Source of the DNA: UBA7887 sp964408735
GTDB taxonomy: Bacteria; Pseudomonadota; Alphaproteobacteria; UBA7887
Assembly (NCBI GenBank): GCA_964408735.1
Contig: CAYPAX010000111.1
Span: 1 to 14,402 of the forward strand
DNA: 14,402 nucleotides
Reading direction: 5' to 3'
The position numbers and the translations under genes were made by a program. Positions 1 to 8,082 of this stretch are shown here, in pieces (position 1 is the first letter of the stretch; every line of letters starts with the position of its first letter). The notes below the pieces were generated by a model. That model was given only the letters and a program-made list of their open reading frames with translations, was not told the origin of the DNA and did no database searches.

Positions 1-25
1 GGCGCCCGGTATAGGGACGGTCATT

Positions 26-742
26 ATGTTAGCCACAGGATTACGCCGCCTTAACGCCATCGCCGCCATAGCGGCCGCCAGCCTGACGCTCAGCGCCGCC
101 GAGGTAGCGGCACAGGCGGATGCGGCGGAGATCCGCCTGCAAGCCGGCAGTTTCGCGCCGGGCCGCGGCGAAGCGCTTGATATTGCGCCGGGATTGCGAA
201 TTTCCGGATATGCGGCGGGACAGAGCGGCTACTACGTGGTGCAATTCACAGGATCCATTGACGAGTCGGCGCACGATACGTTGGCGGCCGGCGGTGCCGA
301 CGTGGTCGGATACCTCCCTGACAACGCCTTCAAAGTTCGCATGACGCCCGGCAAAGCCAACCAGCTTGCGCGTCAAGACGGCGTCGCCTGGGTGGGCCTG
401 TTCCACCCGGCTTACAAGATCAGCCGCTCGCTCACGCGCGATGGCACGCGGCTCTACCAGGCGCGTATCGAAGACGGGGCCGACACTGCCGCCGCCATTG
501 CCGAGATCGAGGCGACCGGCGCGCAGATCGTGAGCGCTGACGGCAACGTCGTCATGGCGCTCGCCGATTCGGGCCAGGTGGACGCCATGGCCGGCGTGCT
601 GGATGTCGCCTGGATCGAGAATTTCGTGCTGCGCGCGACTTTCAACGAATACGCCCGTGAGATCATCGGCGGCGATCTTGGCAGCGGCACGTACCCCTCC
701 GGCTACACCGGCTCCGGCCAGACCGTCGCCGTTGCCGATACA
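26..742 (+). pseudogene. Truncated subtilisin-like (S8) serine protease, N-terminal fragment
   Basis: The first 239 codons read as the N-terminal part of an exported S8 peptidase. A signal peptide (Arg-Arg at residues 7-8, then an Ala-rich hydrophobic stretch to about residue 30) is followed by a propeptide-like region (about 68-200) with the phrases YYVVQFTG and DGVAWVGLFHPAYKIS. The start of the catalytic domain, YTGSGQTVAVADT, carries the presumed catalytic Asp at residue 238. In S8 enzymes this motif continues D-T-G. Here the homology stops at Asp-Thr (about base 742), and the following sequence is the leader of the AAA+ ATPase gene. The frame stays open to 1093, but beyond 778 it is only an off-frame reading of the ATPase gene. 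The catalytic His and Ser regions are absent, so no active protease can be made. The start ATG at 26 has a purine-rich AGGGACGG upstream. The cause is either a genomic deletion or a misassembly; the sequence cannot decide. Confidence 0.7.
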
Positions 743-765
743 CTGGCGAGCAAGAAGAACTTCGC

Positions 766-771
766 GGGAGG
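766..771 (+). promoter_or_regulatory. Ribosome binding site of the AAA+ ATPase gene
   Basis: GGGAGG lies six bases before the ATG at 778. It fixes the ATPase start and shows that the sequence after the broken protease frame is a genuine gene leader. Confidence 0.7.
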
Positions 772-777
772 AATACA

Positions 778-2307
778 ATGCTGCTGGGTGACATTCTCAT
801 CGCCAAAGGGCTGGTCAGCGATCAGCAGGTGGCGCAGGCCATGGAGCGGCAGAAGGCGAGCGGCGGCCGGCTCGGCGACAATCTGGTGGCACTCGGGGCG
901 GTCAGCCAGGAGCAGCTCGACGGCATCCTGCACGACGTGCCGGCCTCGCCCAGCACGATCGAGGATACCGGCCTCGAGGAGGCCGACGTGCTGCGGCTCA
1001 TGGTCAAGACCATGCTGGCCGAGAACCTGCAATCGCCGGGCCAGATCTCCGAATCCATCAAGCTGCCATTCCCGGTCGTCAGCGCCCTGCTGAACCTGGC
1101 CAAGGAGCGCAAGTTCCTCGAGCCCCTGACCAGTGCCGGCGGCACCGCCGGCGGCATCGGCGGCTCGCGCTTCGCGCTGACCTCGGCCGGGCGCGAGTTC
1201 GGCCAGGAGGGCCTCGATCTGAACCAGTACACCGGCGCCTGCCCGGTCACCCTCGAAGCCTATGCCGAACGCATCCTCATGCAGCGCGTCACCAATGAGC
1301 GCATCGACATCGAGGATCTCAAGGTGAAGTTCGCCGACCTCATCGTCACCGACGAGTTCATGCAGATGATCGGCCCGGCCGTGAACTCGGGCCGCACGCT
1401 GCTGCTCTACGGTCCCGCCGGCAACGGCAAGACCTCGGTGGCCGAGCGCATCGCCTCGATCTTCAACGACGTCGTCTACATCCCCTATGCGGTGCAGGTC
1501 GAGGGCCAGATCGTTAAGGTCTTTGACGACAGCGTGCACAACTCGGTGGCGGGCGAGGGCAACGGCACCGCCCGGCCCGCCTCGCTGCGGCGCGAGAACA
1601 TCGATCTGCGCTGGGTGCCCTGCGAGCGCCCGATCGTCATGGCCGGCGGCGAGCTGACCCTCGACATGCTCGATCTGCAGTTCAACGAGGCGGCCAAGTT
1701 CTACGAGGCGCCGCTGCACATGAAGGGCCTCAACGGCACTTTCATCATCGATGATTTCGGGCGCCAGATCGTCGCCCCGGAAGACCTGCTCAACCGCTGG
1801 ATCGTGCCCCTGCAAAGCCGCATCGACTATCTCAAGCTGCACACCGGCAAGAGCTTCCAGATCCCCTTCGACGAGTTCGTCATCTTCTCCACCAACCTCT
1901 CGCCGGCCGATCTCATGGACCCGGCCTTCCTGCGCCGCATTCCCTACAAGCTGCCGACCGAGGCGCCGACCCGCGACGATTTCCGGCGCATCTTCAACGC
2001 CGTCTCGGGCAAAGTCGGCCTGGAGGTGGACGACGAGACCTTCAACATCGTGGTCGACTTCCTGCGCGTCCATAACGACTTCCCGCTGGCCTGCTACCAG
2101 CCCAAGTTCGTCGTCGACCAGGTCGTCGACGCCTGCAAATATGCCGGCGTGCCGCCCGCCTATACGCCCGACCGCGTGCTACAGGCGATCAGCAACCTCT
2201 ACACCAAGGATACGCCCGGCTTCGGCGTGCCCGGCGGCGACGACGCTTCCGCCGGCGCGGGCTTTACCACGCTTGCCAAGGGCGCGCCGCCGCCGCCGCC
2301 AAGCTGA
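778..2307 (+). CDS. AAA+ ATPase with N-terminal MshEN-like domain
   Basis: A 509-residue cytoplasmic ATPase. Residues 1-50 (LLGDILIAKGLVSDQQVAQAM, then GRLGDNLVALGAVSQEQL, both cut for length) resemble the MshEN/T2SSE N-terminal repeat found before type II secretion and type IV pilus ATPases. A linker of winged-helix appearance (about 60-150) comes next. The AAA+ core shows Walker A GPAGNGKT (212-219), Walker B FIIDDFG (322-328), a sensor-1 Asn in FSTNL (N373) and an arginine-finger-like FLRRIPYKL (384-392). The C-terminus is Pro-rich (GAPPPPPS). The core is not the PilB/GspE type but resembles MoxR- or helicase-loader-like AAA proteins, so remodelling of a membrane-associated complex is possible but is inference. 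No secretion or pilus genes are nearby, and it does not belong to the sulfur operon by any visible link. The ATP-binding assignment is secure; the biological role is unknown. Confidence 0.85.
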   Translation: MLLGDILIAKGLVSDQQVAQAMERQKASGGRLGDNLVALGAVSQEQLDGILHDVPASPSTIEDTGLEEADVLRLMVKTMLAENLQSPGQISESIKLPFPVVSALLNLAKERKFLEPLTSAGGTAGGIGGSRFALTSAGREFGQEGLDLNQYTGACPVTLEAYAERILMQRVTNERIDIEDLKVKFADLIVTDEFMQMIGPAVNSGRTLLLYGPAGNGKTSVAERIASIFNDVVYIPYAVQVEGQIVKVFDDSVHNSVAGEGNGTARPASLRRENIDLRWVPCERPIVMAGGELTLDMLDLQFNEAAKFYEAPLHMKGLNGTFIIDDFGRQIVAPEDLLNRWIVPLQSRIDYLKLHTGKSFQIPFDEFVIFSTNLSPADLMDPAFLRRIPYKLPTEAPTRDDFRRIFNAVSGKVGLEVDDETFNIVVDFLRVHNDFPLACYQPKFVVDQVVDACKYAGVPPAYTPDRVLQAISNLYTKDTPGFGVPGGDDASAGAGFTTLAKGAPPPPPS

Positions 2308-2351
2308 GGCTTGCGCCGCGACGCCAAACCACATACCTAATCTGTGAATGG

Positions 2352-2364
2352 TGGGGTATCCCCA
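2352..2364. promoter_or_regulatory. Dyad upstream of the Rrf2 regulator, possible autoregulatory operator
   Basis: TGGGG-TAT-CCCCA is a perfect five-base inverted repeat around a three-base centre, in the 84-base gap between the ATPase stop and the preferred regulator start at 2392. Rrf2 proteins commonly repress their own promoters through dyads. Assignment as an operator is inference from position only. Confidence 0.3.
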
Positions 2365-2391
2365 TTATCTTTGCAGGTCAGGGTGCGGCGC

Positions 2392-2814
2392 GTGCTTCTC
2401 AAGCTTTCGAAAAAAGAGATCGCGGCGATCGAGGCGGTTCTCGACATCGCCTTGAACGGTGGCGGCGCCCTGGTGCAATCCGCCGACATCACCGCGCGCC
2501 AGGGCATTCCGCCACGCTATCTGGAGCCGATCCTGCAAAAGCTCGGCCGCTCGGGCGTGCTGGTCGGCGTGCGCGGGCCGGGCGGCGGCTATCGCCTGGC
2601 GCGTGAGAGGCGGCGCATCACGCTGTGGCAGCTGGTCGATGCCATGCGCAGCGAGGGTGAGGCTGCGGCCGAGGCCAATTCCAACACCCTGGCAAACGCC
2701 CTGGCGGATATCGAGACCGACCTGCGCGCACGCCTCGATGCGGTGACCATCGAGGACCTGTGTTGGGGCAAGACGGCACCGAAGCAGGCGCCGCGGCGCG
2801 ATTTCATCATATGA
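2392..2814 (+). CDS. Rrf2-family transcriptional regulator (CymR/IscR-like)
   Basis: A 140-residue DNA-binding regulator. Residues 1-75 form the Rrf2 winged helix: LSKKEIAAIEAVLDIA (helix 1), DITARQGIPPRYLEPILQKL (recognition helix region, 32-51) and the signature wing RGPGGGYRLAR (61-71). Only one cysteine is present (C124), so the three-Cys [2Fe-2S] site of IscR is missing and sensing by an Fe-S cluster is unlikely. It is more like the cysteine-metabolism regulator CymR. The reading frame is open back to GTG 2344, but I prefer GTG 2392: it gives the family-typical N-terminus, has AGGG a few bases upstream, and leaves the dyad at 2352-2364 non-coding. The stop overlaps the cysK start (ATGA), so the two are translationally coupled. 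Control of the downstream sulfur genes, possibly through O-acetylserine/CysK status, is inference. Confidence 0.85.
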   Translation: MLLKLSKKEIAAIEAVLDIALNGGGALVQSADITARQGIPPRYLEPILQKLGRSGVLVGVRGPGGGYRLARERRRITLWQLVDAMRSEGEAAAEANSNTLANALADIETDLRARLDAVTIEDLCWGKTAPKQAPRRDFII

Positions 2815-3758
2815 CCAGCGTGCGCGGACAGCTCTACGGCAGCCTGCTGGAGACCATTGGCGCAACGCCCCTGGTGCGCCTGTCGCGCCTGGCCGCGGAC
2901 GAGGGCTGTATCGCCGAGATCGCCGGCAAGTGCGAATTCTTCAACCCGCTGTCGTCGGTCAAGGACCGCATCGGCCTGGCCATGATCGAGGAGGCGGAGG
3001 CTGCCGGGCGTATCGGCCCCGACACCGTCATCGTCGAGCCGACCTCGGGCAATACGGGCATCGCGCTGGCTTTCGTCTGTGCCGCCAAGGGCTACCGGCT
3101 GATCCTCACCATGCCCGAAAGCATGTCCGCCGAGCGCGGCCGCATGGTGCGCCTGTTCGGCGCCGAGATCGAGCTGACGCCCTCGGGCAAGGGCATGCAG
3201 GGCGCCATCTCGCGGGCCGAAGAGCTGTTGGCCGAATTGCCCGACGCCTACATGCCGCAGCAGTTCCGCAACCCCTCCAACCCGGATATCCACGCTCGCA
3301 CCACGGCGGAAGAGCTGTGGCAGGATTCGGACGGCGCCATCGACGTGCTGGTCAGCGCGGTCGGCACGGGCGGCACCATCACCGGCATCGCCAAGCTGCT
3401 CAAGGCCCGCAAACCGGGCCTGCGCGTGGTCGCGGTGGAGCCCGAGGACAGCCCGGTGCTGTCCGGCGGCCCGCCCGGCCTGCATCAGATCCAGGGCATC
3501 GGCGCCGGTTTCGTGCCCGAAGTGCTGGATACCGAGATCATCGACGAGGTGGTGCGCATCGGCAATCACACCGCCTTCGCGACCGCCCGGCGTGCCGCCA
3601 GGCTGGAGGGCCTGCCGGTCGGCATCTCCTCCGGCTCGGCACTGGCCGCGGCGCTGGAGATCGGCTGCCGCCCGGCCATGGCCGGCAAGCTCATCGTCGC
3701 CATCCTGCCCTCTTTCGCCGAACGCTACCTCTCGTCGCCGCTGTTCGAAGGGCTCTGA
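2811..3758 (+). CDS. cysK: Cysteine synthase (O-acetylserine sulfhydrylase)
   Basis: A 315-residue PLP enzyme that joins sulfide to O-acetylserine to make cysteine, the last step of sulfate assimilation. Visible motifs: the PLP-lysine motif SSVKDR (K51), the substrate loop TSGNTG (78-83), the PLP-phosphate loop GTGGT (185-189), HQIQGIGAGFVP (225-236), and GISSGS (271-276), which contacts the pyridine ring. Length and motif spacing are normal for CysK. The ATG at 2811 overlaps the regulator stop; an upstream in-frame start at 2760 would only read through the regulator's end. Distinguishing CysK from CysM (which uses thiosulfate) or a cystathionine beta-synthase-like protein is not certain by eye, but the adjacent sulfide-forming operon favours CysK. 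Confidence 0.93.
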   Translation: MTSVRGQLYGSLLETIGATPLVRLSRLAADEGCIAEIAGKCEFFNPLSSVKDRIGLAMIEEAEAAGRIGPDTVIVEPTSGNTGIALAFVCAAKGYRLILTMPESMSAERGRMVRLFGAEIELTPSGKGMQGAISRAEELLAELPDAYMPQQFRNPSNPDIHARTTAEELWQDSDGAIDVLVSAVGTGGTITGIAKLLKARKPGLRVVAVEPEDSPVLSGGPPGLHQIQGIGAGFVPEVLDTEIIDEVVRIGNHTAFATARRAARLEGLPVGISSGSALAAALEIGCRPAMAGKLIVAILPSFAERYLSSPLFEGL

Positions 3759-3774
3759 GAGCCGGGCTACCCGA

Positions 3775-3804
3775 GACGTTCTGTGACCGGACGTTCTGTG
3801 ACCG
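3775..3804. repeat. Two tandem copies of a 15-base unit
   Basis: GACGTTCTGTGACCG occurs at 3775-3789 and again at 3790-3804 with no mismatch, just after the cysK stop. It may be a replication-slippage duplication; no function is evident. Confidence 0.9.
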
Positions 3805-3850
3805 GGACAAAATGTGAAGTCGCAGTGCCAAACTGATATTCCCGCAAAAG

Positions 3851-3869
3851 TTCGGTGACTGTCACCGAA
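3851..3869. repeat. 19-base palindrome TTCGGTGACTGTCACCGAA (copy A)
   Basis: A perfect inverted repeat (nine-base arms, one-base centre) whose core GGTGAC-T-GTCACC (3854-3866) recurs at 3910-3922 and, with one change each, at 12324-12336 and 12451-12463. The occurrence at gene ends near 12.4 kb argues for a dispersed element or its terminus. Because this copy lies upstream of the cysI operon, an operator role remains an alternative. Confidence 0.85.
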
Positions 3870-3909
3870 TTATTAGTTGTTATATTGGTGGTTACACTCG
3901 TTATTGTTG

Positions 3910-3922
3910 GGTGACAGTCACC
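3910..3922. repeat. 13-base palindrome GGTGACAGTCACC (copy B)
   Basis: A perfect palindrome with six-base arms and a central A, followed by TAATT. Copy A has GAATT in the same place, so the two share flank as well as core. The 43 bases between the cores are AT-rich. Together A and B may delimit a short or decayed repeat element. Confidence 0.85.
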
Positions 3923-4049
3923 TAATTGGGCTGGCAGGTCGGCGACTCGAAATCACATAGGTAAAATGTATTGCAATTTATTCTACAGGGTCGTTCTCTC
4001 TTTAGGAATGAAGCACAGATTTTCTATGCTTTTTAGGGGCGACTACAGC

Positions 4050-4193
4050 ATGGACACCGTGGAACTGGAACGCGAAGAGACGCGACTGGCCCGCAAGCCG
4101 CGCCGGCCCGAAGCCGCGCCGCCTGTCCGGGCCGAGCCTGAAGCAACGAAGTCGACCGAGCCCGACGAGCCGATCTGGTTCGCCCATTGGTAA
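4050..4193 (+). CDS. Small hypothetical protein (47 aa) at the head of the cysI operon
   Basis: A 47-residue, highly charged, Pro/Glu/Arg-rich, probably disordered protein ending PDEPIWFAHW. I do not recognise a family. Support for coding: AGGGG ten bases before the ATG at 4050, GC-rich codon use that resumes exactly here after the AT-rich spacer, and a stop codon directly followed by the ribosome binding site of the next gene (TAAGGAG). A longer frame beginning at 3966 or 4011 would read into the AT-rich DNA and is less likely. It has no Cys and no membrane segment. Position as the first gene of the sulfite-reduction operon suggests an accessory or regulatory role, but that is inference; it could also be a translated leader. 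Confidence 0.55.
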   Translation: MDTVELEREETRLARKPRRPEAAPPVRAEPEATKSTEPDEPIWFAHW

Positions 4194-4204
4194 GGAGCAG
4201 AGGG

Positions 4205-4507
4205 ATGGCAAGCAAGATCGCTACGGCGAATCGCCTCGACGATGGCCGCGTCGTCTATCTCGACCGGCATGGCCGCTGGCTGAACACCATGGCGCAGGCG
4301 CGCATCGCCAACGACGAGGCGGCTGCCGCCGATCTCGACGCCAAGGCCCGGCTCGGCGAAGTCGCCAACCTGGTCGTCGGCGCCTATCTGATCGAGGTCG
4401 AGGGCCAGCCGCTGCGCCCGACCCAGCTGCGCGAGCGCATTCGCGCCGAGGGCCCGACGGTGCAGCGCGAGCTCAACCGGGCGCCGGCGGCAATGGCGGC
4501 GGAGTAG
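4205..4507 (+). CDS. DUF2849 domain protein
   Basis: A 100-residue protein matching the DUF2849 pattern: ITANRLxDGxVVYL-like start (here IATANRLDDGRVVYLDRHG, 5-23), a middle helix, then NLVVGAYLIEVE (61-72) and the C-terminal LRERIRAEGPTVQ (82-94). The family is small, alphaproteobacterial and almost always directly upstream of the CysI-type sulfite reductase, as here. Its biochemical role is not established; involvement in sulfite reductase function is suggested only by neighbourhood. The ATG at 4205 is preceded by GGAG and AGAGGG. The TTG at 4187 in the same frame lies inside the previous gene and is rejected as a start. The next gene begins four bases after the stop. Confidence 0.85.
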   Translation: MASKIATANRLDDGRVVYLDRHGRWLNTMAQARIANDEAAAADLDAKARLGEVANLVVGAYLIEVEGQPLRPTQLRERIRAEGPTVQRELNRAPAAMAAE

Positions 4508-4511
4508 CGCG

Positions 4512-6135
<1,624 letters not shown>

Positions 6136-6149
<14 letters not shown>

Positions 6150-7287
6150 GGATGGCCGCAGCGTCGCCGACCCCTGGCATGCGGTGGCCGACGGCGAGGC
6201 CCTGCCCGAGGCCAGCGCGGTCCTGCTGTCGGTCGAGCGCTGGCAGGCGGAGCGCGACGAGCTGCGCGGCAGCAACCGATCCCTCGGCGTGCGCCTTGCC
6301 AACGACCAGAGCCCGGACCTGTTGGCCCAGGATATCGACCGCCTGGCCCTGATTGCGCTGGATTTTCCCGATTTCGGCGACGGCCGCGCCTATTCCCAGG
6401 CGCGCATCCTGCGCGAGCGCTATGGCTATCAGGGCGAGCTGCGCGCCGAAGGGGAAGTGCTGTACGACCAATTGCTGCCCATGCACCGGGCCGGCTTCGA
6501 CTCCTTCGAGGTGGTGGGCCAGGCGGATATCGAGACGGCGCTTGCCGAGATGCCGATTCGCTACCAGCCCACCGCCGCGACGCAGGGCACCGCCCTCTCC
6601 GTGCGCCGCGCTCGCCGCAAGCATGAGGCGCGTGCCGCCAGCCTACAGGCGGCGCATGGCGATACAGACGGCGAAGCGCTGTTGCGGGCCATGATCGCGG
6701 AGGTCTTTCCGGGGCGTATCGCCGTGGTCTCGTCCTTCGGTGCCGAGGCCGTGGTGATGCTGGACATGGTGGCGCGCATCGATCCGGCGACGCCGGTGAT
6801 CTTCCTCGAAACGGGCAAGCATTTCCGGGAGACCCTGGCCTATCGCAAGTCGTTGGTGGCCGAGCTTGGGCTCACGGATGTCCGCGACATTTCGCCGGAA
6901 GGGGCGGACATCGCCCGCGAAGACGCGGCCGGCGACCTCTGGCGCCGCGATCCCGATCGCTGCTGCCACTTGCGCAAGGTGGCGCCGCTGGCCCGGGCGC
7001 TCGACGGCTTCGATGCCTGGATCACCGGGCGCAAGCGCTTCCAGGGCGACGTGCGCGCCGACCTGCCGATCTTCGAGGCCGATGGGACGCGCATCAAGAT
7101 CAACCCGCTGGCCAGCTGGTCGGCGGACAAGGTGGCGGCCTGGATCGCCACCCGCGGTCTCAGCCTCCATCCGCTGGTCGGCCAAGGCTACGGCTCGATC
7201 GGCTGTGCACCGTGCACGGCACCGGCCGATGCCAGAAGCGGCCGCTGGAGCGATAGTGAAAAAACCGAATGCGGAATCCATCTATGA
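6136..7287 (+). CDS. cysH: DUF934-APS reductase (CysH) fusion protein
   Basis: A 383-residue two-domain protein. Residues 1 to about 145 are a DUF934 domain, recognised by RLANDQSPDLLAQDIDRLAL, DFPDFGDGRAYSQARILRER and FDSFEV. This domain is normally a separate protein encoded between cysI and cysH. After a charged linker (about 148-165) comes the CysH domain: the PP-loop-like VVSSFGAEA (197-205), FLETGKHFRETL, ITGRKRFQ and the C-terminal catalytic ECGIHL (Cys 379). The paired cysteines C276-C277 and C357-x2-C360 are the [4Fe-4S] ligands that mark APS reductases rather than the cluster-free PAPS reductase of E. coli. It should therefore reduce adenylyl sulfate to sulfite and AMP using thioredoxin. 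There is no stop or shift between the domains. It overlaps cysI by 14 bases and cysD by four (ATGA), so it sits in the middle of a coupled operon. Confidence 0.9.
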
Positions 7288-8081
7288 CCGATCATCTCGA
7301 CGCTTTGGAGAGCCAGAGCATCTACATCCTGCGCGAGGCCTATGGCCGCATCTCGCCGACCGTGCTGCTGTGGTCGCTGGGCAAGGATTCCAACGTCATG
7401 CTGTGGCTGGCGCGCAAGGCCTTCTGCGGCCATGTGCCCTTCGAGGTGGCGCATGTGGATACCGGCATGAAGTTCCCCGAGATGTATGCCTTCCGCGAGC
7501 ACTACGGGCGCGAATGGGATCTCGACATGGTGGTGCGCGACTGCCCGCCGGTGGAGGAGATGGACGCTTCATTGCCGCCGGCCGCACGCTCGGCGGCGCG
7601 CAAGACCGCCGGCCTCAAGGCGTTGATCGCCGAGAAAGGCTATAACGGCGTCATCGCCGGCATCCGCCGCGACGAGGAAGTGGTGCGCGCCAAAGAACGC
7701 GTCTTCAGCCCCCGCGGCACCGATTCGCGCTGGGACTTCCGCGACCAGCCGGCCGAGCTCTGGGATCAGTACAAGACCGAGTTCCCGCCCGGCACTCATG
7801 TGCGCATCCATCCGCTGCTGCACTGGAGCGAGGTCGACATCTGGCAGTACATAGCGCGCGAAGAGATCCCTGTCGTCGATCTCTATTTCGCCCGCGACGG
7901 CCAGCGCTATCGCTCGCTGGGCGATCGCGACATCACCTTCCCCATGCCAAGCAAGGCCGCCAGCATCGACGAGATCATCGACGAGCTGGAAACCACCCGC
8001 GTCTCCGAGCGCGCCGGCCGCGCCATGGACCATGAGGCGGAAGACTCTTTCGAGCGCCTGCGCAGCGACGGATATCTTTAG
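7284..8081 (+). CDS. cysD: Sulfate adenylyltransferase subunit 2 (ATP sulfurylase small subunit)
   Basis: A 265-residue PP-loop enzyme that adenylates sulfate to APS together with CysN. The PP-loop is LWSLGKDSN (29-37), a usual CysD variant of SGGKDS. Also visible are HVDTGMKFPEMYAFRE, IAGIRRDEE, RVFSPRG, HPLLHWSEVDIWQYI, RSLGDRDITFP and the terminal RAGRAMDHE-to-RSDGYL segment, which matches the ending of CysD proteins. It is somewhat shorter than E. coli CysD (302 residues) but all core motifs are present. The start ATG 7284 overlaps the cysH stop. The GTPase partner follows after one base. Confidence 0.95.
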   Translation: MTDHLDALESQSIYILREAYGRISPTVLLWSLGKDSNVMLWLARKAFCGHVPFEVAHVDTGMKFPEMYAFREHYGREWDLDMVVRDCPPVEEMDASLPPAARSAARKTAGLKALIAEKGYNGVIAGIRRDEEVVRAKERVFSPRGTDSRWDFRDQPAELWDQYKTEFPPGTHVRIHPLLHWSEVDIWQYIAREEIPVVDLYFARDGQRYRSLGDRDITFPMPSKAASIDEIIDELETTRVSERAGRAMDHEAEDSFERLRSDGYL

Positions 8082-8082
8082 C

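Larger units (their letters stand above)
3759..4049. other. AT-rich intergenic region before the cysI operon
   Basis: A 291-base gap with no convincing gene. Its first 45 bases carry a tandem 15-base repeat. From about 3815 to 4040 the base composition changes sharply to AT-rich, unlike the coding DNA on either side, and includes two copies of a GGTGAC-centred palindrome. It probably also holds the promoter for the operon beginning at 4050, but I could not pick a convincing -35/-10 pair. The frame of the 47-residue protein stays open back to 3966, but the extra residues look non-coding. Confidence 0.6.

Noticed and set aside
703..2073. Long - strand open frame opposite the AAA+ ATPase
   Set aside because: It is a GC-rich antisense shadow of a gene with clear Walker motifs; its translation is low-complexity and has no recognisable domain.
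2344..2391. Upstream GTG start for the Rrf2 regulator
   Set aside because: It lacks a ribosome binding site, gives an atypical N-terminus and would place the dyad at 2352-2364 within coding sequence.
3751..3774. GGCTCT-G-AGAGCC and CGGG-CTA-CCCG hairpins at the end of cysK as a terminator
   Set aside because: The stems are short, the first overlaps the stop codon and no T tract follows, so a Rho-independent terminator is not supported.
3815..4049. A riboswitch or RNA gene in the spacer before the cysI operon
   Set aside because: I saw no conserved SAM or other riboswitch core; the palindromes are explained by the repeat family also present near 12.4 kb.
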